The notes below the pieces were generated by a model. The model worked only from the letters and a program-made list of their open reading frames with translations. It was not told where the DNA came from and searched no databases. Below are positions 17,032 to 25,800 of a stretch of DNA of 40,691 nt, in pieces (position 1 is the first letter of the stretch; the number at the start of each line of letters is the position of its first letter). Both the position numbers and the translations under genes were made by a program. This DNA is from an uncultured Bacilli bacterium (lineage in GTDB: Bacteria > Bacillota_I > Bacilli_A > RFN20 > CAG-631), in NCBI GenBank assembly GCA_947626825.1, contig CANQTM010000003.1, positions 1 through 40,691 on the forward strand, in the 5' to 3' direction.

Positions 17032-17737
17032 ACATAAATATGTAGGTTTTATTTGTAATATTACTAATTATCAAGAAAATGATGCAATTTATAATGTTTT
17101 AACAGCCAATGGCAAACAATCATTTAAAGCAAGAGGCATAAAAAAAATTACAAGTAAAAATGCTACAAGTTGTAATTATTTTATGCTTAGCGAATTTATA
17201 ACAAGTTCCAAAACTGAAAATAGTAAACAAACATTAAAACAAGCTTGTAATATTAAAATTTATAAAAAACCTTTAGAAGATTTATTAGTTTCAAGCAGTT
17301 ATTTGTTTATTTGTAATATTTTAAACAATGTTAGTCAAGAAATAAATGGTTTTGATATGGCTATTGAATGTTTTGATTTGTTAGAAAAAAATTTTTATCC
17401 CATAAATGTTTTGAATTATTTTTTAAAAAATCTTTGTAATAGTTTAGGATATGCCCCAAATATCACTGGTTGTGTCAATTGCGGCAATAAGACAAATCTA
17501 ATTTCTTTTGATTTTGAAAGTGGTGGATTTATTTGTTCAAATTGTTTTGATAGCCAAAGATATCATAAAATAGATGCTAATATATTAAAAGATTTATATT
17601 TATTCTTAAAAGAATCAAAATATTTTGACCTCGATAGAGTTCATTCTAATATTATTTTTAATTATTATCGTGACTTTTTTAAAAACGTTCTTAATTTGTT
17701 CTACCACTATTTTGATTTTGTGCTAAAATGTATGTAA
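17024..17737 (+). CDS. recO: DNA repair protein RecO
   Basis: Recombination mediator that loads RecA and anneals single strands together with RecR. The 237 residues have an N-terminal OB-fold region (about 1-80), a helical middle and a zinc finger made of Cys150, Cys153, Cys171 and Cys174. The start overlaps the end of era by 8 bases, which implies translational coupling. It is the usual last gene of the ybeY-era cluster. A lipoprotein gene follows after 16 bases. Confidence 0.92.
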   Translation: MIEHKYVGFICNITNYQENDAIYNVLTANGKQSFKARGIKKITSKNATSCNYFMLSEFITSSKTENSKQTLKQACNIKIYKKPLEDLLVSSSYLFICNILNNVSQEINGFDMAIECFDLLEKNFYPINVLNYFLKNLCNSLGYAPNITGCVNCGNKTNLISFDFESGGFICSNCFDSQRYHKIDANILKDLYLFLKESKYFDLDRVHSNIIFNYYRDFFKNVLNLFYHYFDFVLKCM

Positions 17738-17753
17738 GGAGGAAAACTTAAAA

Positions 17754-18905
17754 GTGAAAAAAAATATTTTATTAATTACAGCTTTATTATTAGGACTTGC
17801 AGCATGTAATGAAAATTCCAATAGTAATGTTTCTAATTCATCTACTAATGAAAATTCAAGCAATTTTGTGACTCCAAGTGTTACTGATAATTTTGATGAA
17901 TCAAAATATGAAGCTGCTGAAATTGTAAAAATTAAAGAAATTTATTTAGTTCCTGGAGAAACTTATCATCTTGATAAAATGATCAATGATAACCAAGAAT
18001 ATACTAATTTAGTTTATGAAACTAGTTCTTCTGATGTTAGTGTTAGTAATGAAGGTATTATTACCGCTTCACCAAATGTAGAAACTGATGATAAAGTAAC
18101 AAGCACTATTTATGTTCATACTGAAACAAAATTGCAAAAAGTTTCTGTTAATGTTGTGAACTATCAAGAATATGGAAGTTACTTTACTAGCGTTGATATT
18201 GGACGTTTATATGGCAAAAATGTAATATTCTTTGGTGATTCAATCACACATAACTGGGCAAAATATCCAGGTGGTGATAGACCAGCTACACCTGAAGCAC
18301 AAGCACAAGCTGACAAAGTAACTTCACTAGGTTATCCTGGACATTATATTGTAAGATTAAATGACATTTGTCATTTTGCAAGTGTCACTAATGCTGCCTG
18401 GTCTGGTGGTACAATGGCTTACCTTCCAAAAAGTTTAGAAAGATTTACTTATAAATCTTTTCCAGGTGCCGTTAACGATAATACAGAAGCCATCAAAAAA
18501 GCCGATGTTATGTTTGTTTTTTATGGAACAAATGATTTAACTGATCAAGTACCTCTTGGCACTGTTGCTGATAATTGTAATTATGGAAGTGATGAATCAT
18601 CAACATTTTGTGGTGGCATGAATTATGGAATTGAAAAAATTAGAGAATTAAATCCAAATGCTGTTTTGATTTTTATCAATATCTTAACAAGAATATATGG
18701 AATGTCAAATTTGGCAATCTCTCTTAGTGAATATAATGATGCTATACAAGAAGTAGCTTTAGCACAATTAGTAAGAGTTATTGATGTGGAACATTTATTT
18801 ACTCCAGCTGAATTTGTACCACCAATTTCTACTGATGGCTTACATCCTCAATCTGAAGGTTATGCAGTTTTAACTGATTATATTTTAAATGATGGGAAAA
18901 AATAG
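17754..18905 (+). CDS. secreted lipoprotein SGNH/GDSL hydrolase with Ig-like domain
   Basis: Surface-anchored esterase-type protein, 383 residues, GTG start with a strong AAGGAGG SD. Residues 1-17 are a lipoprotein signal ending GLAAC, with Cys18 lipidated. A Ser/Asn-rich linker (about 19-50) and a BIG2-like Ig domain (about 55-135) precede the hydrolase. The catalytic blocks are GDS (nucleophile near 163), GTND (near 259-262) and TDGLH (Asp and His near 361-364). Such enzymes deacylate glycans, lipids or peptidoglycan O-acetyl groups. The substrate is not readable. A cytoplasmic paralogue starts 3 bases after its stop. Confidence 0.86.
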   Translation: MKKNILLITALLLGLAACNENSNSNVSNSSTNENSSNFVTPSVTDNFDESKYEAAEIVKIKEIYLVPGETYHLDKMINDNQEYTNLVYETSSSDVSVSNEGIITASPNVETDDKVTSTIYVHTETKLQKVSVNVVNYQEYGSYFTSVDIGRLYGKNVIFFGDSITHNWAKYPGGDRPATPEAQAQADKVTSLGYPGHYIVRLNDICHFASVTNAAWSGGTMAYLPKSLERFTYKSFPGAVNDNTEAIKKADVMFVFYGTNDLTDQVPLGTVADNCNYGSDESSTFCGGMNYGIEKIRELNPNAVLIFINILTRIYGMSNLAISLSEYNDAIQEVALAQLVRVIDVEHLFTPAEFVPPISTDGLHPQSEGYAVLTDYILNDGKK

Positions 18906-18908
18906 TTT

Positions 18909-19643
18909 ATGGCAAAATTAAAAGATTTATTAAAAAATAAAAAAATCGTTTTTTATGGTGATTCTATAACACATAATTGGGAAAAATATACACATGATTT
19001 GGTATTAACTCATCCTGAAGATCCAGATTACAAATATGGTCTTGGCTATGGTCATGTAAAGATGTTAAATGATGTTTGTCATTTTAAATCTATTGATAAT
19101 TTTGCTGTTTCTGGCGGTTGTTATGCAAATTGCATGGATATAAATCCTAATCGTGCAACTTTTAGACATTTTCCATATCAAGTGACTCATTCAAAAGAAG
19201 CACTTGAAAAAGCTGATGTAATTTTTGTAATGTTTGGAACAAATGATTTTTCTGAACAAGTACCTTTTGGTGATTATAAAGATATTGCAAAAGATGAAAA
19301 TCAAACAGATATGACTTTTTATCAAGGTATGAACTTTGGCTTTAGAAAAATTAAAGAGGCCAATCCTAACGCATTAATTTTAGTTGTAAATTGTCTTAAT
19401 CGTATGGTTGACATTGAGGCTAATCGTACTTTTAATTATTCTTTAAATGAATATAATTTAGCTATTAGACATATTTGCAATATTTATAAATTGCATCTTA
19501 TTGATGTAAGTAATTTATTTGTTATTCCAGATAATTTCGTTGGTGGCAAAGGAGTAACATATACCGATGATGGGCTTCATCCAAATAATGAAGGCTACAA
19601 ATGTTTTACTGAATTTTTATTAAATTATGAAATAGATTATTAA
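18909..19643 (+). CDS. SGNH/GDSL hydrolase, cytoplasmic paralogue
   Basis: A 244-residue hydrolase without signal peptide or Ig domain, closely similar to the catalytic half of the upstream lipoprotein. Gly17-Asp18-Ser19 in FYGDSITHNW is the nucleophile block, Gly110-Thr-Asn-Asp113 the second, and DDGLHP near 219-224 holds the Asp/His pair. Both proteins share GDSITHNW, ND[IV]CHF and GTND, so tandem duplication is likely. The start has only a poor SD and begins 3 bases after the previous stop, so translational coupling is likely. Neighbours suggest that one hydrolase acts outside the cell and the other on imported product, but this is inference. Confidence 0.83.
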   Translation: MAKLKDLLKNKKIVFYGDSITHNWEKYTHDLVLTHPEDPDYKYGLGYGHVKMLNDVCHFKSIDNFAVSGGCYANCMDINPNRATFRHFPYQVTHSKEALEKADVIFVMFGTNDFSEQVPFGDYKDIAKDENQTDMTFYQGMNFGFRKIKEANPNALILVVNCLNRMVDIEANRTFNYSLNEYNLAIRHICNIYKLHLIDVSNLFVIPDNFVGGKGVTYTDDGLHPNNEGYKCFTEFLLNYEIDY

Positions 19644-19666
19644 GCAAGTCTTGATAATCTTTTTTT

Positions 19667-19702
19667 AAAAAAAACCATTCAAGAATCTTACATTTGATTC
19701 TT
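19667..19702 (-). terminator. terminator in the convergent gap at 19644-19712
   Basis: Minus-strand stem AAGAATC / GATTCTT (19702-19696 and 19687-19681), a 6-base gap, then eight T's (19674-19667). On the plus strand CTTGA / TCAAG (19650-19654 and 19679-19683) encloses a T7A8 arm. One or both may stop transcription. Confidence 0.5.
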
Positions 19703-19712
19703 AAATAGTTCT

Positions 19713-20114
19713 TTATTGATAATTTTTATTTATTTTACCATATTCAAGCCTTATTTCATCTTCATCAACATAAGGAAGTAAAGGCATAATATATGATAAG
19801 TTATGACGTCTTAAAAGAAAAATGGCTTGTTTAGTTAAATCTTCTTCATCAGCTATATCAACTAAAGATAATAAAAAAGATATTTTATAATCTTTATCAT
19901 ATTTTAAAATTAAAGAAATATCATCAAAATCTAATTTTGGTAATAAAGTGTATAATCCAATATAATCTACTTCCTTAGTATTAAAAATACATTGATATAT
20001 TTTTTGTGTTTTTTCTTCATCATTTTTTTTATTATATACAAAATCAAATAATGCATTTAAAAAATCATCAATATTCATTTCTTTAATTTTTTGAATTCTT
20101 GATTGATTGTCCAT
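19713..20114 (-). CDS. small acidic protein of unknown function
   Basis: I do not recognise this 133-residue protein. It is soluble, rich in Asp, Glu and Leu, and probably all-helical, with paired helical segments such as FLNALFDFVYNKK and DISLILKYDKDYKISFLLSL that resemble a helical-repeat fold. No catalytic motif is visible. I start at the ATG at 20114, which has an AAAGGAG SD (20130-20124). An in-frame ATG at 20144 lies upstream of that SD. It is divergent from 20220-20930. Confidence 0.6.
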   Translation of the reverse strand: MDNQSRIQKIKEMNIDDFLNALFDFVYNKKNDEEKTQKIYQCIFNTKEVDYIGLYTLLPKLDFDDISLILKYDKDYKISFLLSLVDIADEEDLTKQAIFLLRRHNLSYIMPLLPYVDEDEIRLEYGKINKNYQ

Positions 20115-20189
20115 ATTTAAAAACTCCTTTCTTTTATCTATCAATATTTTGTACTTTAAAATAAATTAATATTCTAAAAATAAAAAAAG

Positions 20190-20198
20190 TGATAAAAT
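20190..20198 (+). promoter_or_regulatory. possible extended -10 promoter
   Basis: TG-A-TAAAAT, 22 bases upstream of the ATG at 20220, with no clear -35. Confidence 0.35.
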
Positions 20199-20219
20199 GT
20201 AATAGAGGTTGATAATAAT

Positions 20220-20930
20220 ATGTCTATTTTAGTTACAATTAATTTTATAAAAAAACAAAATGTTTATGAAGAATTGATTGATTATTTATATTCATTATCT
20301 GAACAAATAGGTTTTGTAACTTTTCATAAATATCATCTTAATGATGAAACAATTGATAATTTATTAGCATCTTATCGAAAAGAACATCTTGATGAGGTTT
20401 CTACTTATCGTAAATTATATTATGAAAACGATAAAGAATTTATTAAACAAGTTAAAAAAATTAAAATAAAAAACGATGAAATGTTTGAAGAATATTTACA
20501 ATTTATATTACAACATAATTTTGAACTTTGTAAAAAATTAGAAAAAAATTGCAATATTTTAAATGAAAATAAAACAACATTAGATTATAAAGATGTTTTT
20601 TTAGAATTAGCACCATATTTATTTTCAGTTACACCAGATTATACAATAGATTGTGAAATATATGATTTGGTTAAATATCAAAAAAATGAATTGTTATTAA
20701 ATGCCATTAAACAAATGGAAAGTTTTTCAGCCTTTCCATTTATAAATGATAAATATAATATTTATTTTGAATCACCAGCATTTTTTAGAAATAATCATGA
20801 ATTTGCTAAAATAAGTACAGAACATGATTATATGGAAATTATCTTTGAAGAAAACGAATATCAAATATTTAAAAAAATGAAAATAAAACATAAAACAGAG
20901 GAATTTATTTGGAAAGATGAAAAGCAATAA
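20220..20930 (+). CDS. conserved-looking hypothetical protein
   Basis: Unrecognised soluble protein of 236 residues. It is Lys/Glu/Tyr-rich with a long charged helical middle (about 55-125, likely coiled coil) and a more hydrophobic C-terminal third. No signal peptide, membrane segment or known active-site motif is visible. The SD is GAGGT. Its end overlaps the pseudouridine synthase start by 14 bases, so the two are probably co-translated, which hints at an RNA- or ribosome-related role without proving it. Confidence 0.6.
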   Translation: MSILVTINFIKKQNVYEELIDYLYSLSEQIGFVTFHKYHLNDETIDNLLASYRKEHLDEVSTYRKLYYENDKEFIKQVKKIKIKNDEMFEEYLQFILQHNFELCKKLEKNCNILNENKTTLDYKDVFLELAPYLFSVTPDYTIDCEIYDLVKYQKNELLLNAIKQMESFSAFPFINDKYNIYFESPAFFRNNHEFAKISTEHDYMEIIFEENEYQIFKKMKIKHKTEEFIWKDEKQ

Positions 20931-21843
20931 TTTTAAAAAAAGCACTAACAAAATAGAATTAGAACCAACAAAAACAATTATTCTTAAATCATTTAGAGTT
21001 AGTAAAGAAACACCTTTACTCGACTTTTTATATGCCCATATAACTAATGATAGTAAAAATAATATTAAACATTATTTAACAAATCATCAAGTTTTAGTTA
21101 ATGGTTCATGCATAACACAATATAACTTTTTAGTGTATAAAGAAGATATGGTGCAACTTAGTAAAAATCCCATAAAAGACGAAAAAAAAGAAAAAATTAA
21201 ATTAGATATTATTTATGAAGATGATGAGTTAATTGTTATAAATAAACCATCAGGATTATTATCAATTGAAAGCGATAACGAAAAAAGTAATACAGCATAT
21301 CGTTTGTTAACCAATTATGTGCAAAGAAAAGATAAAATGGCTAGAATTTTTATTGTTCATCGTATTGATAAAGACACATCAGGAGTTTTACTTGTTGCCA
21401 AAAATGAAAAAATAAAAAATTTATTGCAACACAATTGGCAAAAAATAGTTAATAAAAGAGAATACATTGCCATTTGCGAAGGAATTTTTAAACCAAAAAG
21501 TGGAACAATTAAATCATATTTAAAAAGCAATAGTAATAATTTAATGTATTCAACTAAAGATCCAAAAGGTCAATTAGCTATTACACATTATAAAGTTTTA
21601 AAAGAAAATAAAAAATATTCTTTAGTGGACGTTTTTATTGATAGTGGACGAAAAAATCAAATTAGAGTTCATATGGGAGATTTAGGTCATCATGTTGTAG
21701 GAGATGATAAATATGGTAAAGTGAGTAATCCAATTAATCGTTTAGGATTACATGCCTATGTTTTATCATTTACCCATCCAATTACTAAAAAAGTTATGAC
21801 ATTTAAAGCAAAATTACCAAAAGTATTTGAAAGCATATTTTAA
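20917..21843 (+). CDS. RluA-family pseudouridine synthase with S4 domain
   Basis: Converts uridine to pseudouridine in rRNA or tRNA. The 308 residues hold an N-terminal S4 RNA-binding domain (about 25-85) and a catalytic domain. The hallmark HRIDKDTSG is at 148-156, with Asp151 as the catalytic residue. YEDDELIVINKPSGLLS (about 100-116) and GRKNQIRVHM further on are also typical. It is closest in layout to RluD/RluC-like enzymes, but the target position cannot be assigned. The start overlaps the preceding gene by 14 bases with a weak SD. Confidence 0.9.
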   Translation: MKSNNFKKSTNKIELEPTKTIILKSFRVSKETPLLDFLYAHITNDSKNNIKHYLTNHQVLVNGSCITQYNFLVYKEDMVQLSKNPIKDEKKEKIKLDIIYEDDELIVINKPSGLLSIESDNEKSNTAYRLLTNYVQRKDKMARIFIVHRIDKDTSGVLLVAKNEKIKNLLQHNWQKIVNKREYIAICEGIFKPKSGTIKSYLKSNSNNLMYSTKDPKGQLAITHYKVLKENKKYSLVDVFIDSGRKNQIRVHMGDLGHHVVGDDKYGKVSNPINRLGLHAYVLSFTHPITKKVMTFKAKLPKVFESIF

Positions 21844-21877
21844 ATACTTTTTTCATATACTTTAACAGGTGTTAAAG

Positions 21878-22507
21878 GTGAAAAAACAAGACAAAGTACA
21901 AAATATTTTATTTTTTTTCTTAAATAGTATTGTAATTACTTTATTATTTCTTTTTTTTATCTATAATCAAAAATTTTATTTATTACAAAGCGTATTTTTT
22001 TTGTTAACTCTTAATATTCCTATTTTTTTTCAAATATTTTTACGCTTTAAATTTACTTTGTTAACAATAATAATTTATGAACTATTTTTGATTGCTCATT
22101 TTATTTTTGGTGAAATATTATCTTTTTATACCCTAATTAGATATTATGATGTTTTTTTACATTTTGCCACTTCATTTTGTATTTGCTTATTTAGTTTTAG
22201 TATTATCCATACATATTTGAAAATTTTTCTTTTTAATTTGCAAATTTTTATTGCTTTTTTAATTAGTATAACTAGTGAATTTATTTGGGAAATAATCGAA
22301 TTTTTTATTGATGAAATTTTTTCTACCAATATGCAAAGATATATAAATAATATTGGAATATTATTAAATGGTCACAATGCTTTACAAGATACTATAAAAG
22401 ACATGTTTACAGCATTAATTGCTGGATTATTTTTTGTTTTTGCAATTAAATATAAAAAATTGCAAAGAATTAAAGTATTAGCAAATAAAAATGTTCTTTT
22501 AAAATAA
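21878..22507 (+). CDS. YjdF/DUF2238-like membrane protein
   Basis: Small polytopic protein, 209 residues with about 6 hydrophobic segments. The pattern YDVFLHF near the middle, then SEFIWEIIEFFIDE and NALQDTIKDM towards the end, resembles the YjdF (DUF2238) family of unknown function, with its conserved Asp, Glu and Trp residues in membrane helices. I choose the GTG at 21878 because AGGTG (21867-21871) is at proper spacing. A GTG at 21869 is in frame but has no SD. It lies 34 bases after the pseudouridine synthase and ends at a strong hairpin. Confidence 0.62.
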   Translation: MKKQDKVQNILFFFLNSIVITLLFLFFIYNQKFYLLQSVFFLLTLNIPIFFQIFLRFKFTLLTIIIYELFLIAHFIFGEILSFYTLIRYYDVFLHFATSFCICLFSFSIIHTYLKIFLFNLQIFIAFLISITSEFIWEIIEFFIDEIFSTNMQRYINNIGILLNGHNALQDTIKDMFTALIAGLFFVFAIKYKKLQRIKVLANKNVLLK

Positions 22508-22510
22508 ATT

Positions 22511-22539
22511 AAAGACAGCAAGTATTACAAGCTGTCTTT
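22511..22539. terminator. hairpin terminator between convergent genes
   Basis: Perfect 9-bp stem AAAGACAGC / GCTGTCTTT with an 11-base loop. T-richness follows on both strands, so it may serve both genes. The T runs are interrupted. Confidence 0.65.
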
Positions 22540-22549
22540 AGTTTCAATT

Positions 22550-22735
22550 TTATTGTTGTTGTGAATCTTCTACTTGAAGTTCGCAGCCAAACTCTTCTGC
22601 ATATTTTCTACCTTGTTTAACACATTCTTGTTTTGTTTGATAATGTTTTGAATAAACATGACCATCTGGAGCTTGAATTTCCCAATTGTCTTGTTCTTTA
22701 CAAGGTCTACAAACTACTTTTTGTTTTCTATTCAT
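22550..22735 (-). CDS. DUF2188-like small protein
   Basis: 61 residues from the ATG at 22735, which has an AAAGGAA SD (22748-22742). A longer frame to 22759 starts upstream of the SD. The pattern VVCRPC, NWEIQAPDG, SKHYQTKQE, GRKYAEEFGCELQV matches the compact beta-beta-helix-beta layout of DUF2188, with W near 18, a TK pair and an ELxV end. The family has no established function. Four cysteines or histidines in the first half might bind metal. It has its own promoter with an overlapping palindrome. Confidence 0.7.
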   Translation of the reverse strand: MNRKQKVVCRPCKEQDNWEIQAPDGHVYSKHYQTKQECVKQGRKYAEEFGCELQVEDSQQQ

Positions 22736-22753
22736 ATTATATTCCTTTCTTTT

Positions 22754-22793
22754 ACACATATTTATTATGTGTTTAAAAAATTCTTTTATTCAA
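22754..22793 (-). promoter_or_regulatory. DUF2188 gene promoter with overlapping palindrome
   Basis: TTGAAT (22793-22788), an 18-base spacer, CATAAT (22769-22764). The -10 lies inside ACACATA-TTTAT-TATGTGT (22754-22772), a candidate operator. Confidence 0.45.
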
Positions 22794-22840
22794 AAAAAGA
22801 GTTTCTAATTAAATCATTTAAGATTTTTTAGAAACTCTTT
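22792..22840 (-). terminator. intrinsic terminator after the giant gene
   Basis: Minus-strand 13-bp stem AAAGAGTTTCTAA / TTAGAAACTCTTT (22840-22828 and 22808-22796) with an inner AAATC/GATTT helix and a T run. It overlaps the -35 of the next gene. Confidence 0.9.
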
Positions 22841-22858
22841 ATCAAAACAATTAATTAT

Positions 22859-25800
22859 CTAAATACTACGACTCGCTAGTTCTATATATCTTTCAATATG
22901 TTCTTTAGAATAAACTTTATTAATATCTATTAGTTGACCAGTTGCATTTTCTAATTCATAACCTTGTACACTTGAACCATCACCAATGCCTGGCATTTCA
23001 GATAACATTTCACTAATAGCTATTCTAATTACATTAGACTCAAGCAAATTAGCCAATGTGCCATCATTATAGCATTCTATTAATTTTTGCAAATTAAGAT
23101 CAACATTTGCAATGTTTCCAGATGATATTGTACCTAAACTACTTATTAAAGAATTTAATTCAGTATCATTAAGAATTAAAATAGTTTTTCCATCTAGATC
23201 TGTTGTAGATTCTGCATCAGTTTCAAGTGCATATGCATGGATTTGCATACTTTCAGATACACCACTAGATTCAAATGATAAATTTGCAGTAATAGTAGCA
23301 CGCATGATTTTACTTTTAGAAATATCTTTATTATTAGAATCAACTTTAATTTGATTTGCATCAATAGAACCAACATTACCAATTCCTTCCATAGATGCTA
23401 ATGCTTTAAATAAAGAATCCAATTCCTTACCATCAATGACATTATAATCTGTAATTTTATCATCTTTAACATCACTAGGAACTCGAATTATTTCTATATC
23501 TAAAATAACTTTTGAAATTGTTGTTCTTAAAATTAATGAATCAACTACTGGACTTTGTTTGTCATCTTTTCCAGCAAGTTTATCTATTGATAAATCGTTA
23601 AAATTGATATTTGATATTTCTGTATCTGGGAATATTGTTGATAATCCTAAAATCAAATGATTCATTTCTTCAACATCTAACACTTGATTTGGTGTTAATA
23701 TAGTTTGATCATATGCTTTATTTGGAATAATTACAGCATCATCTTCAATATCTTTTAATTGTTGTGTAACTGTAGCATTTAAAATATATGATTTAGATAT
23801 TTTTTCTTTTGAATTAGATAAATTTGTAGTATTGATTGTTTGAATCTTATCACTTATTTTTGATATTGATGTGTTCTCATCATTACCAAGTAAAATAACA
23901 AGACCAGAAATTAAATGATCCATTTCGCCATTATCTTCACCGGCTGTTAACATTGTTTCTTTTTCTATTTTAGATGAATCATAGGCTTCTTTAGGAATGA
24001 TAATTTCTTTTATTTCCTTTAATTGTTTTGTGATTGTAGCATTTAAAATATATGATCTACCTAAAGAAACTTTCGCAGCTTCAAGTTTAGAAAGAGAAAT
24101 GTTATCAACATTAATATTTGTTATTGTTGCATCATTAGGCAATAATTCATTTAAACCAACAATTAAATATTCTAATTGTTCATTATCTAAAATTTCTTTT
24201 TCATCTCTACTATATTTAAGTGCATCTGATGGAACAACTATAACATCAGATTGATCCTTTAGTTGTTTTGTAACTGTAGCATTTAAAATATATGATTTAG
24301 ATATTCTTTCTTTTGAATTAGATAAATTTTCAATACTGATTGTTTGAATTTTATCGCTAATATTTGATATTGATGTATTTCCATCATCACCAAGTAAAAT
24401 AACAAGACCAGAAATTAAATTGTCCATTTCACCACTATCTTCACCTGTTGTTAACATTAATTCGTGTTTAGATGAATCATAAGCTTCATAAGGAATAACA
24501 ATCTCTTTGATATCTGTTAATTGATGTGTAATTGTAGCATTTAAAATATATGATCTACCTAAAGAAACTTTTGCAGCATCAAGTTTAGAAAGAGTAATGC
24601 TATCAACATTAATGTTTGTTATTGTTGCATCATTAGGTAATATTTCATTTAAACCTTCTATTAAATATTTTAATTGTTCTTTATTTATAAATTCTTTTTC
24701 ATCAGCGCCATATTCAATTACATCTGATGGAACTACAACATCAGGTTGATCTACCAATTTAGAAGTAATAACAGCATTGATAATATATGAATTTGTAATA
24801 TTATCTTCCTTTTCTGATAAAGCAGAAATACTAACATTTTCATTTATTTCAATATTTGTAATTGGAAGATTTGGATTAACAATTATTTCAATAGCATCTA
24901 ATAAATTATCTAATTCAGAAATTGATAAAATTTGTGTAGATTTATAGTTATTATCATAAGCATTATAAGGTATAGTAATAACATCATTTTGTTCTTGTTT
25001 AATCATTTCTTTTGTTATGATAGCTCGAATCACTACTGAATCTAATAATTTATTTTTTGAACTATTTAAATGGGCAAAAGTAATATTATTAATTGAACTA
25101 TCAATATTACTTAAACTAGCATTTTCATCTAATAAAGCACCCAAAGCAACAATTAACTTATGTGCTTCATCTTTCTTCATAAATGTTTCTTTACTTTCTT
25201 TTACTTCTGTAGGAACATCATAACCATTATTTTCAAGTTGTGTTGTTAAAATATGACGAATTATCATAGAATTGCTTAAAGCATTATTATTATTTTCAGC
25301 ATCTTCTAACATAGAAACTTTGAAATTATCAACATTCATTAAATCAGAATAACTTGCTTGATTGCTGGCATCTTTTAAGGCTTTTAAAGCAGTAACTAAG
25401 TTATTTATTTCTACGCTATTAACAACTTCTACATCGTTATATTTTGAATCTAAAGCGGCATCAGGAACATAAATACCTGAATCTTTTTGATCATTAATAT
25501 ATTTTGTTAATGTAGCACGAATAATTATTGAATCTAATGCTTTATTATTTTCAGTTATTTTATCTAATATATCATTGATTAAAGTATCTTGATCAACATT
25601 ACTATTTGTAAAAGCATCTGTTCCAATGATAGTTATTGATCTTAATAAATTAACAACTTCTTTACCATTTATTAATCTATCTTCATCAGTATCATAAATT
25701 CCATTAGGAACAACAATACTTAATCCATCACTGCTTTCATTTGAAAATTCGACAACATATTTTGATAATGTTGCATGCAAAATACTTGAATATGATGAAT

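Noticed and set aside
16144-17737. TGA read as tryptophan, as in Mycoplasma
   Set aside because: era ends at TGA at its expected C-terminus just inside recO, and the conserved Trp residues I checked use TGG.
22144-22329. Open frame on the minus strand within the YjdF-like gene
   Set aside because: It is antisense to a better supported coding region, with no SD and no recognisable protein features.
23300-25800. CRISPR-like array of direct repeats on the minus strand
   Set aside because: The repeats are in-frame protein repeats with variable length and sequence inside one long coding region.
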